Origin: Plutella xylostella
Taxonomy: Eukaryota > Arthropoda > Insecta > Lepidoptera > Plutellidae
NCBI RefSeq assembly: GCF_932276165.1
Contig: NC_063995.1
Location: 5,704,001 to 5,768,000 of the forward strand
Direction of reading: 5' to 3'
Length of the DNA stretch: 64,000 nucleotides
Positions 21,301-27,531 of the stretch are shown one piece after another (positions within the stretch are counted from its first letter, which is position 1; every line of letters starts with the position of its first letter). A program made the translations under genes and the position numbers. The notes under the pieces are model-generated. The model made no database searches. It had not been told where the DNA came from and saw nothing but the letters and a program-made list of their open reading frames with translations.

Positions 21301-22844
21301 CTTGTATACCGGGAAGTGGCGCAATTACTAATGAATTATTAGCCTGTCGGTTGTACAGTGATAGTGGTGGAAAGAACCAAGCACCCAATAGAAAAAAGAT
21401 AAGATTAGTGTATCAAGAGCAGTCAATAAGGTCCTGTAAACAAAATGCTTTGTGTGGTAATCTAGGAGAGTACTCTATTTCTAAATAATCACATGTTGCA
21501 ATCATGCAATGCACGATGGTATTCATTCGATTTAAGTATTTATATCTATTGTGCCAAGCAAAATATTAATATCAAACAAATATTTTTTCCTTTGATACTC
21601 TGACAACCATGTAAAGTACCTATGTAATAAGAAATAATATGGGTATGTATAACTTATAAATGTTTTTAATATAAGCACATAATAGTGGTCATTGAAACAT
21701 GGTATGCTCAAGAATCAGAAAGATATTCATGGAGATGTCTTCTGATGTATCTAGATGTGACAGAGAGGGATAAATTGGTAATGGTTTTGCTATAAAATCT
21801 AAAAGTAACCTAACTCTATTTATAAAATGTTGTTGACCCATTACTGATAATACAAAGTATAGTCTTCTAATGTAATTTGTTTACCCTCCCAAATGGATGG
21901 AATATGGTCCTTGTAGTGTGCATGCACTCATATGGACTTAGCTTTTGTTAACTTCCTTACATGATTTATTATCATCCATATCTATTTGTCCTACTTATCT
22001 TGTACAGTTGATTTTATTGATGCTTTTGTACTGACATACTTACTGGTCTTATCATACCTATGCCTAACTGATTTCACAATAGAAAATTTTAACAAATTTA
22101 TTTTGGATAGCAATTGAAACCTTACATCTGAAACTGTGAGTCTCAATTTTAAATGGATACTTTTTGTTATCTTTGATATTATATTCGACAAGATAAGAGA
22201 ATAGTAAATATTTTTGTAAAATATTTGTATACCTATGTGAACTTTATAAAAAGCTTATCATAACGTGAGTTTCTTTATCTGGTGTGTACTAATTACATAA
22301 AATTGGTAAATATAAAGAAGAAAAGTGGAAGTAACTGAGGAGTTAATGATACTTAATTAAATTAAATATTTTAAAATTATGTCAAGGACATTATTGTCTT
22401 AGTGTAATTAGTAAATGAGCAATAACTTTATTAGTTTCCTAGCTAAATTAAGTGATAAAATAAATGAATATGTTCAAAATAAAAGAAGATAATATGTTTT
22501 TTTATGATATTTAATCACAAGTCTTCAGAATATGATGTGCAATTAGTAAAATAATTATAATAATAACAGTCTAACAGCTTGGGCTGATATTTTAAGTCAA
22601 GATAATGTATCTTGTGTTTTGGTATGATAAAACTCATGGTCATCACCAGATATAATATTAATGGGAGTGGCAACGCACCTCTGTCTACCCCACAACTAAT
22701 ATTAGCACAAGGAAAGAGTGTTTTGAGTATAAAAATAATAAGGAACTTCAGTCTCACCTGTCGAGCATCCTCCGAGTACACAATAATGTTGCCATGTACA
22801 AATGACAAGAGTGCGGCGGCACCAACGGCCACCACCGGCCACAT
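4016..22844 (-). CDS. RNF13/godzilla-like PA-TM-RING E3 ubiquitin ligase (11 exons)
   Basis: Joined exons, minus strand: 22844-22758, 20291-20125, 19459-19368, 17734-17626, 17113-17005, 16233-16059, 13771-13584, 6653-6552, 6267-6212, 5115-4997, 4143-4016. The sum is 1332 nt, 443 residues plus stop, and every junction keeps phase. Residues 1-18 are a signal peptide; about 30-150 a protease-associated lumenal domain (IVHNVNASDL, DGIVIPSVF); about 168-188 the membrane span; 226-267 a RING-H2 with C226, C229, C244, H246, H249, C252, C264, C267. The tail is acidic and Arg-rich with DTQPLL at 366-371, matching the [DE]xxxLL endo-lysosomal sorting consensus and corresponding to the TPLL motif of vertebrate RNF13. 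By family, it is a membrane E3 ligase of endosomes and lysosomes (Drosophila godzilla, vertebrate RNF13/RNF167). Introns hold a nested gene, transposons and partial exon copies. Confidence 0.93.
4290..4456. mobile_element. hairpin MITE with GAGGCCACACGAGCGT ends
   Basis: Two arms of about 75 bp are near-perfect inverted copies, including GAAAATGGTGCGCGGGGACG. It lies in the last intron of the RNF13-like gene and has no coding capacity. Confidence 0.75.
4648..4791. mobile_element. MITE with GCGGATTT..CACGCACGCG ends, copy 1
   Basis: The ends are inverted copies of ATGCGGATTTGATCACGCAC with substitutions. A related copy lacking one end is at 60777-60889. Confidence 0.6.
4811..4980. mobile_element. 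hairpin MITE with 62-bp inverted arms
   Basis: Arms 4811-4872 and 4919-4980 are inverted copies with essentially no mismatch, separated by 46 bases. The ends are CCCCCGCAGACTGCAGAC. It abuts exon 10 of the RNF13-like gene. Confidence 0.8.
4997..5115 (-). CDS. RNF13-like exon 10: dileucine and Arg-rich tail
   Basis: Acceptor ACTCCGCAG; donor GAA|GTGAGT. Encodes AGSGDTQPLLRPAVAAES and then an Arg/Gln-rich run. A 62-bp-arm hairpin MITE ends only 16 bases beyond the donor. Confidence 0.85.
5116..6211 (-). other. intron 9 of the RNF13-like gene
   Basis: AT-rich sequence; no gene, repeat family or conserved signal recognised. Confidence 0.6.
6212..6267 (-). CDS. RNF13-like exon 9: acidic tail segment
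   Basis: Acceptor AATTTTCAG; donor GC|GTATGT. A 56-base exon encoding ESPREEDHDPAEGDNIEQ. Ends in phase 2, matching exon 10. Confidence 0.85.
6552..6653 (-). CDS. RNF13-like exon 8: cytoplasmic tail
   Basis: Acceptor ACGTTGCAG; donor CCG|GTATGT. Exactly 34 codons in phase 0, containing GGTFEQQSENPFVRAARFMT. It is separated from exon 7 by 6.9 kb that holds the S28 gene, the LINE and the Helitrons. Confidence 0.85.
6982..7180 (+). mobile_element. Lep1-type non-autonomous Helitron
   Basis: Starts TCCTAACTAATATTATAAAT after an A and ends CAGCTAG before a T, the Helitron A|TC..CTAG|T pattern. It contains the (TGTC)n tract and a short hairpin near the 3' end. Known in Lepidoptera as Lep1. Confidence 0.85.
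7197..7555 (-). mobile_element. Lep1-type Helitron, inverted, with internal tandem repeat
   Basis: Reverse orientation relative to the copy 16 bp away. CTAG ends at 7197 and the TC end is at 7555. A second truncated unit begins about 7361, where GCTTCGCTTCGCC recurs, so two units share one outer start. Confidence 0.8.
8205..8212 (+). promoter_or_regulatory. candidate TATA box of the S28 peptidase gene
   Basis: TATATAAG lies 56 bases before the ATG at 8268, which leaves room for a short 5' UTR starting near 8235-8245. Confidence 0.5.
8268..9647 (+). CDS. S28 family serine carboxypeptidase (PRCP / thymus-specific serine protease-like)
   Basis: A 459-residue uninterrupted frame. Residues 1-18 are a signal peptide; the mature part is a peptidase S28 fold. 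The catalytic triad is visible: Ser169 in GGSYAG, Asp400 in NGELDPWH, His425 in ASHCADLG. EHRYYGDS (115-122) and EWLEQPLDHF (46-55) are S28 hallmarks. N-glycosylation sequons include NSS, NVS and NVT. By family it removes residues after proline (PRCP, DPP7) or trims peptides in the secretory or lysosomal pathway. It has no introns and is antisense inside intron 7 of the RNF13-like gene. Length is close to the usual 450-510. An RTE LINE begins about 55 bases after the stop, so the native 3' end is displaced or replaced. Substrate not deducible. Confidence 0.95.
   Translation: MYQLTLITLTWFSLLVQGLFHQKETNFERLMRNYENIEPSEQITEEWLEQPLDHFNSSDNRVWKMRYFQNFEHFKPNGPIFLYIGGEGPLRGTVLAAGMIYDLASETHGAMFASEHRYYGDSIPLNPTKKENLKYLSSQQALADIHKLLTDKKQSSRLKHSKVVVIGGSYAGNLAAWTRKLYPNLVDAVIASSAPLLAKYDFKEYLETVGDDLKKYGSPSCYRNIEKQYKYYDDAFKTEEGIIKLKKEENLCSNVSLNLPENQFLFVEKRANPIKILAQYGNVDKIKSYCNNSSQTLKQNSCEYFDFTESKYATYHTIPKNNNIWVWQICTEFSYFQTTSSDKQPFGKSLTIETTSKLLCSLLYGIDDDSVRKSVERTNKFYGALHPNVTKVVFVNGELDPWHRLGILEDISEEAPAIFIPKASHCADLGPAQSNDPPEFTEARQIIKSIIKKWIKVAS
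9704..12626 (-). mobile_element. 5'-truncated RTE-clade LINE insertion
   Basis: A non-LTR retrotransposon, minus strand, bounded by a 12-bp target-site duplication TATTGATTCTAT at 9692-9703 and 12627-12638. The 3' end carries a (TAA/TTA)n-like tail; the 3' UTR (9704-10168) is AT-rich with two similar segments near 9830 and 9965. The 5' end is cut inside the endonuclease domain, and about 24 bases next to the right duplication are an inverted copy of flanking DNA. Confidence 0.9.
10169..12583 (-). CDS. RTE-type endonuclease-reverse transcriptase, N-terminally truncated
   Basis: 804 open codons without a stop. Residues 1-100 are the C-terminal part of an APE-type endonuclease (GDFNAKIG, NEIDFV, SDHRLL). 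Reverse transcriptase blocks follow: SPGEDGITNEMLK, NYRPISLLQ, VDYAKAFDSV, GVRQGDPVSP and the catalytic FADD box in LRFADDIVLL. The C-terminus has LYGCQTWPLT and a WRWAGHISR / RGRPRRRW region typical of insect RTE elements. The frame continues open to about 12600, and the N-terminal endonuclease residues are missing, so it cannot be autonomous. The intact frame suggests a recent insertion. Confidence 0.93.
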   Translation of the reverse strand: MGDFNAKIGFPTAEDKHTMGPWGYGKRNERGTRLLEFCRENQLYIWNTHFKKNPKQRWTWRSPDQVTRNEIDFVIAKKNEKIQNIQVMNTLYPSDHRLLRCRYSINMKQNKKSRKSFTTKKSKFSPLEAESMKNIFRLLTENIDKSTTIQQRYDEIISKITKALSMLPKVSSENVKSHFITTEIENLIQERVELQNKQGKTKHEKQQLTKLYIQIKNKVKKNIRQYKLNILEENLEKRGSTKQARKQLQTFRSWIPALRNKEGCSSTNRVDLVEIASEFYKQLYKSTDRTLPHLVLSNSADDDAPPPFLQREVNHAILSLASSKSPGEDGITNEMLKAVVEPITPLITSLFNDIITQKLVPEQWETAMISLLYKKGDPKEIGNYRPISLLQTMYKLFTQLILRRITPTLDFNQPREQAGFRAHFSTVDHMFTLTQIIEKYSEFNKTIYIAFVDYAKAFDSVLHAPLWAALKEQGVCRQYIDILKEIYSKSKATLKLERKSDPFSIERGVRQGDPVSPKLFTALLEHIFRKLEWDSIGLNINGERLSNLRFADDIVLLSENHDELQYMLRTLDEQSRECGLAMNPEKTCILTNGEQKDILIQGTKMSYVSDYIYLGQNITMQGWAIKEVERRVAKAWNKYWSLKDVFKSKLPLRLKKKAFDSVVLPTLLYGCQTWPLTKLIINKLKVFQRSAERSMLGLKLTDRVRAVDIRRKTNLIDAVKMACSLKWRWAGHISRVRDGRWSERVLHWQVRDARRGRGRPRRRWADDLVQLAGSTWTRLAGDRDKWKRMEEAYVQLWTSQIIEL
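12639..13044 (-). other. intron 7 sequence right of the LINE
   Basis: AT-rich, non-coding. It is the continuation of the S28 gene's 3' flank that the LINE displaced. Confidence 0.5.
13045..13532 (-). repeat. three tandem partial copies of RNF13-like exon 7 3' end
   Basis: 13400-13532, 13217-13305 and 13045-13165 each repeat the exon part for VCKRR and/or SSREPLLASREP plus the GTGAATAC (or GTAAATTT) donor and flanking intron. The nearest copy starts at CCCCGTGTGC. None has a good in-frame acceptor; the furthest is the most diverged. Confidence 0.85.
13584..13771 (-). CDS. RNF13-like exon 7: second half of RING-H2 and start of tail
   Basis: Acceptor CTCTATTCCAG; donor CAG|GTGAAT. Encodes AYHAKCIDPWLTQNRRVCPV, which completes the RING, then DSDSSREPLLASREP and GEPVVATQ. 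Ends in phase 0. Partial copies of its 3' part follow at 13400-13532, 13217-13305 and 13045-13165. Confidence 0.95.
13772..14216 (-). other. intron 6 sequence with a 61-codon plus-strand frame
   Basis: A plus-strand frame at 13865-14050 includes YVDNEPVKCTDVEDQAREEF and looks more protein-like than chance, but I recognise no domain and see no promoter. It may be a transposon remnant. Confidence 0.3.
14217..15152 (-). repeat. three tandem partial copies of RNF13-like exon 6 3' end
   Basis: Copies at 14217-14332, 14624-14739 and 15037-15152, spaced about 410 bp. Each encodes LKKIPTCKFSKG, CAICLDDY and LRVLPCAH with the same donor as the real exon at 16059-16233, but lacks its acceptor and basic linker. 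The frames are intact; differences are few (for example YVEG to YAEG in the middle copy). The intervening 290 bp is also repeated. Confidence 0.9.
15296..15899 (-). mobile_element. 5'-truncated non-LTR retrotransposon, 3' fragment
   Basis: The minus-strand frame 15906-15502 encodes the C-terminus of a reverse transcriptase-type protein (LGYDSLELRRNMALAKFILS, RTNLYRESPVPRGRRLLARL), typical of jockey/CR1-like LINEs. A (TTTA)n tract lies at 15330-15358. The flanking TATACACTTGT at 15285-15295 and 15900-15910 is an 11-bp target-site duplication. The insertion split an older palindrome. Confidence 0.75.
16059..16233 (-). CDS. RNF13-like exon 6: basic linker and first half of RING-H2
   Basis: Acceptor CTTGCCCACAG; donor ATG|GTATTA. 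Encodes IVKCIKDRRRARRHRLPNRA, LKKIPTCKFSKG and CAICLDDYVEGERLRVLPCA with H246. The last base G completes Ala with exon 7. This is the only copy with the acceptor and the basic linker; three partial copies lie downstream in the intron. Confidence 0.95.
16353..16485. mobile_element. hairpin MITE with CAGGGTG..TTGCA type ends
   Basis: Nearly the whole 133 bp is one inverted repeat; shared arm pieces are CTTGCTCTGACA, TTTAATTTTGATTAACTTTG and CTCAGGGTG. It lies in intron 5 of the RNF13-like gene. Confidence 0.7.
17005..17113 (-). CDS. RNF13-like exon 5: transmembrane segment
   Basis: Acceptor TATTCCAG; donor ATG|GTATGC. Encodes a short lumenal stretch and then the single hydrophobic span LLLPFAIVVALCLLVMIIFM. 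Ends in phase 0. Confidence 0.92.
17626..17734 (-). CDS. RNF13-like exon 4: PA domain, C-terminal part
   Basis: Acceptor CTGTTCCAG; donor GC|GTGAGT. Encodes ETMSAKDPDGIVIPSVFVSD and a segment leading to the membrane. IPSVFV matches IPSVFI of vertebrate RNF13. Confidence 0.92.
17735..19367 (-). other. intron 3 of the RNF13-like gene
   Basis: No gene supported. A minus frame of 107 codons (18458-18135) has no recognisable domain. A 75-bp hairpin repeat at 18650-18728 also occurs at 43172-43254. Confidence 0.5.
18650..18728. repeat. short hairpin repeat, GCAGATAAACCTGACC family, copy 1
   Basis: Inverted pieces CCTGACCCCCCTC and GAGGGGGGTCAGG surround AGAAGCATTGTTA. A second copy at 43172-43254 shows that it is a mobile repeat. 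Confidence 0.55.
19368..19459 (-). CDS. RNF13-like exon 3: PA domain, middle
   Basis: Acceptor TTGTTACAG; donor TAG|GTCAGT. Encodes RYNCTFEVKVRNAQ and GYDCAIVHNVN, the most family-typical part of the PA domain. Confidence 0.93.
20125..20291 (-). CDS. RNF13-like exon 2: PA domain, N-terminal part
   Basis: Acceptor CTCCTTCAG; donor AG|GTGAGT. Encodes IADEFRDLPASFG.. through ..KWIVLLA. The Cys in ADGCGPLEKPP fits the family's conserved PA-domain cysteine. Ends in phase 2. Confidence 0.9.
20292..22757 (-). other. intron 1 of the RNF13-like gene
   Basis: AT-rich. A 97-codon plus frame at 20988-21281 has no recognisable domain. About 22662-22715 is a decayed remnant of the 3' end of the SINE seen at 1472. 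Short AAATAATGTACACAAG-like repeats occur at 20585-20665. Confidence 0.45.
22758..22844 (-). CDS. RNF13-like exon 1: signal peptide
   Basis: Starts at ATG 22844-22842 and encodes MWPVVAVGAAALLSFVHG plus the first lumenal residues. The donor GTGAGA follows CAG, phase 0. This ATG is the first in frame; an upstream ATG at 22870 belongs to a two-codon uORF. Confidence 0.88.
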
Positions 22845-22861
22845 GCTGCAGCTGGCGACAC

Positions 22862-22870
22862 TCACTGCAT
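22862..22870 (-). promoter_or_regulatory. two-codon uORF before the RNF13-like start
   Basis: ATG CAG TGA on the minus strand, 17 bases before the main ATG at 22844. It lies in another frame, so the main start is not extended. Confidence 0.45.
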
Positions 22871-24444
22871 CCCCAACTCCAGAATAATGAGGTTTTATGA
22901 GGTCTTAGAGCAGGTTGCACACATCACATTGGCGCTTTCAGAGATTTATTGAAAGCTTTAGATGTCCTTTAACATATTCATGGAATCTGAAAAACAATTA
23001 ATTAGTTAAATAACAAAGAAAAGACGGGAAATTCTACTATAGATACACTTAAAAAAGTGGCAAAAGAAATGATGGATTGTTATATCTTAAAAATACTTTT
23101 TGTAAGGCAATGTATGAAAAGACAAGTATCATAATAAGCATAAAATAACTCAATGGTGATTCATTAAAATGTAACCATTGATAAACAAGTACTCTTAATA
23201 TATTTTTTATGAAAGTAAGTAATAATATAGTTGTACCCACTAATTAAATACTTATTAGACAAAGGATAGTTTATAAAACTGATATATAACTTTATAGAAA
23301 TGAAACAGTTTCTATTTATTGATTAGGTATAGATCTGCTATTATAAAAATGTATCTAACAAAAGCACATATGACTCAGGGCTATTACATGACATGGTGCT
23401 AGTCTGGTCTCAGAAAACACATAATAAGTAGCCAATATTGAAGTGATTTTATTAGGAAATATTATCATAGGAGTTTTCTGACATCAATAATGCATGTAAT
23501 TTGACATCCCGACTACAGTGCGTTCTGCATTGTTTACAGAAAGCACCCAATCAACCGTTAACTTGCTTCACAATAAAACACTGTTGGCTCCCAATGCCTG
23601 AAATTTACTCATGTTATAACGAATGGATGGCTGCCTATGGTGGTTAATTTAATTAAATCAGCTGAGACAACTACATATATCGGCCTTGAATAATATGCGA
23701 CCCGTTTTATAATTTTAGCTTGATTCGTGTTAGCAAAAACAATGACAAGATTTCATACATAGGTATTAATACTTACACTGTATAGTTACGTAACTTTTAA
23801 CCCAATCTGTAATTAAATTAGAAGAAAAACAGGTCAATACAATAATTTCACAAATAATAGTCCTGAATTTTAGCAAATCACAAAAATTGCGACTGATTCA
23901 TTCTTCAAAAGCAGAAAAAAATACTGTTTGTCGAAGGAAATGTCAAAACAGGAACAATCAAAACACTCAGATCACATATTTTACGAATCTTTTCATATTA
24001 TCTCACTGTGAAAAAAACTGGTATTATTTCATGGAAAAAAAAATAGGATTATTTATTTAGCCATAAAATTGTATAAGAGTTGATTACAAATTTTATTTCT
24101 GATAAAAAGACAGTAAAAAGATAATAATGAAAGCCACGGTTTACACAAGTCAAATTATTTAATACTTATATTTGAACGCAAGTGAAGTGAGTAAAATGTT
24201 GCCAGCACCTAAATCAAAATAAGCAGGCTTCTATTACACTCTCGCTTTTCTAGTTAGACAAGTATTATGTTCCTTGCTCTCGCTAGAAATAATATTAACA
24301 GGCTGTTTTTAACCAAAATAAAATTATAGTTTGAACCTGCATTTTTTTATTGCTGTGGTCCTTGCACGTTCCTCAGATATTACTAGCGCCATCTATGATT
24401 TAGTTCTGTTATTTTATGAGCTGTCAGAACATCTCCCATAGTAC
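22871..24444. other. 5' flank of the RNF13-like gene
   Basis: AT-rich sequence that should contain the minus-strand promoter. I see no clear TATA box or other gene. Confidence 0.4.
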
Positions 24445-24680
24445 CTACCGACCATAGACTTAGTATATACTGGCGTATAGACGAACAAAGCGAGCGAGGG
24501 AGAAGAAAATCCCTTACGGAAATTTGGCAAGTTAGAAAAGGATAGCGAATCCAATGAAAATGTGACTGGTTTTGAATGACAGAGCGTCACAATTGGGCAC
24601 GCGGAAAATCAACACCTTAGTATTTTGGATTTTTTGTGTACATCGTGGTTTATTTTCAGTAAATCTAATTGTATTCAACA

Positions 24681-24750
24681 ATGGTAACATCTTCTGCGAG
24701 TGATTGTGGCGTTAATCATAGAAATAATCCTGAAAATTGCACATTTCACA
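24681..24750 (+). pseudogene. THAP-like N-terminus of the outer transposon (broken)
   Basis: ATG at 24681 opens MVTSSASDCGVNHRNNPENC followed by TFH. The order C, N, C-T-F-H resembles the start of a THAP zinc-coordinating domain (C..C..N..SFHRFP), with the first Cys apparently lost. The frame is split by the hAT insertion at 24751; after the insert, CAG|GTAAAT at 27830-27838 would have been a donor. No further exons were found. Confidence 0.35.
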
Positions 24751-24964
24751 CAGTGGCGGATTTACCTATAGGCCAAAAAGGCCAGTGCCTAGGGCGGCAG
24801 ATTTAGAGGGGCGGCAAATTTAGCATTTTTTATTTTACAGATTTTTTTAATATAAATTTACGTGTACACAATCTACATATAAATAAACGCACTGTCATAT
24901 AATCAGTATGTACCTATATTCTTTGAATTTAGTGGCAACTGTGGCTGCTGAATCATGCTCAGAA

Positions 24965-25082
24965 GGGCTAGTACGGGGCGCATTTAAGTCGTGACAAAAG
25001 TTCTACGTCGTCGCGCTCGCTCTTGAGGCTGCGCGATGTGAGTGAGCGCGATGCATAACATATGTCACGTCTTAAACTAGCC
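24965..25082. mobile_element. short TIR MITE, family TAGCACGGGGCGC, copy 2
   Basis: Same family as 2760-2889, inserted in the hAT element. One end is shortened (CTTAAACTAGCC). Confidence 0.6.
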
Positions 25083-25184
25083 AAGATTGACGCTTTTTCA
25101 CGCTGCTACAGGAATTTTTTGTAAACTCGACACAACGCTGGCTTAAATAAATGAGTGAAATCGGGAAAGGCAAAACCCGGAATA

Positions 25185-25460
25185 GAGTGAATTTGAGACG
25201 ATGGTCAGCCAGAAAAGAAGCATGTAATAGTTAAAGAGATTTTTGGCATGCATATTCTTTGAAATCAATCAAATATGATATTACCAAAAAGCCTGTACAA
25301 GAAGCGGCGGAAATACTTTCGAATTTGGAGAAACTGGAAACGGCTGTAATGGTAGTTATATGTGGATAATGTGCAATTTTGTCATATGTAACTACTAAGT
25401 ACATCAGTGATATTTTTGGACCAAACAGTCACTTGAGTCTACCAAGAATTCGCAATTTGA
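25185..25460 (+). pseudogene. hAT transposase remnant (ZMYM1-like)
   Basis: Broken reading frames encode RRWSARKEACN, LKSIKYDITKKPVQEAAEIL and NLEKLETAVMVV. These match the TRWSARADA..., EA..L and LETA.M segments of ZMYM1-type hAT transposases. Stops and frameshifts make it non-functional, and most of the transposase is absent. Confidence 0.65.
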
Positions 25461-25646
25461 AGCTTAATATTTCGCAAACCAGTCACTGAATAAAAAAATG
25501 GTTTGAGAAGACCTTTGATATTTTTGAAAGACCTGTACAATACCTTACACCAACGAAAAAAATCATCCCCATTTTACATGTATGGAAGGTAACATTTTTT
25601 TTTTCATTAATTTATTTTACCAGTTTGTCGATGCCGTACATTTGTA

Positions 25647-27531
25647 CAAGGTGGATCAAAAGAAGTCATCCTATCTTGATGGCTCAATTTTTTTTCTAAA
25701 TGAAAAACTTCGATTCTTTTTGTTTATTTAAACATTTAAAATTTTATTTGTAAAGTCTAGAAGATGATATTAGCCAAATGGGCGCCGTCACAATTGATTG
25801 CCCTACGGGCTCCTTTTATGGCATTTCTCATCAATTCAGCGAGACCTTCGGGCGAGAGATTCTCGCACTCGTGTCGAATGTTGTCCTCAAGGGCTTCCAG
25901 AGACGGCTTAGGAGGCAAGTCGCCCACAAAATATTTAGTCCGCGGGCGAGTTTACACTTTTTAATTGAAGTTGTAGGTAACTGGCCTGAAGGTTTCACAA
26001 AAGAGGGCCAGTATACACGAAGACAATTATTAGTGGTAAATTGGTCCGAAGTGTCCGAACTGAAAAAGTTTTAATTTTTTATTACCCGACTGCCGAAGGA
26101 GGAGGGTAATGTTTTTCGATTGTATGTATGTACCTATGTTTGTCTGTTTCTTTGTTCCCTCCTGTAGCCTAAACGGCTTGATAGATTTTGATGTACCTAT
26201 GAGGTATCGTTAGAAGCGTATTGATTGCGCGATGGTTATAGGCTATGTGACATTACATTAAAATGTACATAGCGCCCTCTAGAGGACATAAAGTGATGAT
26301 CGAAAAAATAATATTTTTCCAACTATGCCGTGTGGGGTATCAAATGAAAGGGCTTGATTAGCACATTACAAAAATATGACACATTTACGATTACATAAAT
26401 ATCATAAAATAAAAACAACTAAAAAGTTACAAATAAAAAAAATATAATTATAAACAAACAAAAAACCCGACTGCACGCTAAAAAGATGAAAACAAGCCCC
26501 AATGTTAATGGAAAGTATCGCAGGCGGGGACCAACTTGACCGCCACACAATGTATGTAAGTACCTATCTAAGTAACATTGAGCTAAATGGTGAACCCTCT
26601 GCTGGTCCCCGCCTGCGATACTTTCCATTAACATTGGGGCTTGTTTTCATCTTTTTAGCGTGCAGTCGGGTTTTTTGTTTGTTTATAATTATATTTTTTT
26701 TATTTGTAACTTTTTAGTTGTTTTTATTTTATGATATTTATGTAATCGTAAATGTGTCATATTTTTGTAATGTGCTAATCAAGCCCTTTCATTTGATACC
26801 CCACACGGCATAGTTGGAAAAATATTATTTTTTCGATCATCACTTTATGTCCTCTAGAGGGCGCTATGTACATTTTAATGTAATGTCACATAGCCTATAA
26901 CCATCGCGCAATCAATACGCTTCTAACGATACCTCATAGGTACATCAAAATCTATCAAGCCGTTTAGGCTACAGGAGGGAACAAAGAAACAGACAAACAT
27001 AGGTACATACATACAATCGAAAAACATTACCCTCCTCCTTCGGCAGTCGGGTAATAAAAAATTAAAACTTTTTCAGTTCGGACACTTCGGACCAATTTAC
27101 CACTAATAATTGTCTTCGTGTATACTGGCCCTCTTTTGTGAAACCTTCAGGCCAGTTACCTACAACTTCAATTAAAAAGTGTAAACTCGCCCGCGGACTA
27201 AATATTTTGTGGGCGACTTGCCTCCTAAGCCCCAGAGACACGGGCTTATTCACATTAACACGGGTCTTGAAAAAACACCCACAAAAACTGTCTGAAACGG
27301 TTAAATCGGGCGATATTGCGGGGAAAAATGACATATAAAACGAAAAAAAGGCGACCCGAAAACTGAATATACAAAAATATTTGGCGTTCTTGGGAAGTGT
27401 GGCTTCCATGGCTTGTCAACTTGTATTCTGCATTTGTCTAGTCCACCAATATCAAAACAAATTTGAAATTGGCGGCCATTTGTACAAATGAGAGCAATTT
27501 CCAATAGGGTGATTACTTTTGGCCCACCTTG
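25647..27531 (-). mobile_element. mariner/Tc1-type transposon, third nesting level
   Basis: TA duplications at 25645-25646 and 27532-27533; inverted ends CAAGGTGGATCAAAAG and (inverse) CAAGGTGGGCCAAAAG. Without the inserted fold-back it is about 550 bp, a deletion derivative. The minus strand keeps transposase pieces SPDLTVSDSFCGCFFKTRV (27320-27260) and LEALEDNIRHECENLSPEGL (25900-25840) up to a stop after GAHLANIIF. Confidence 0.82.
25905..27231. mobile_element. fold-back element with 629-bp inverted arms, innermost level
   Basis: Arms 25905-26533 and 26603-27231 have equal length and appear identical by eye; the loop is 69 bp. Ends GGCTTAGGAGGCAAG. An 8-bp target duplication CCAGAGAC lies at 25897-25904 and 27232-27239. 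It interrupts the mariner transposase between NKPVSL and EALEDN. Each arm contains a copy of the CCCGACTGCCGAAGG repeat that also occurs alone at 51657-52220. It has no plausible transposase, so it is non-autonomous. Target duplication length alone does not assign the superfamily. Confidence 0.85.

Noticed and set aside
20988..21488. Nested gene in intron 1 of the RNF13-like gene (97- and 63-codon frames)
   Set aside because: No domain, no splice or promoter evidence, composition like the intron.
26419..26717. Two 71-codon frames with identical C-termini around 26.5 kb
   Set aside because: Also a product of the inverted arms, low-complexity hydrophobic sequence.
25778..27409. Two matching open frames (98 and 115 codons) sharing ..VGNWPEGFTKEGQYTRR..
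   Set aside because: They are the same sequence read from the two arms of the fold-back element; neither has a recognisable domain.
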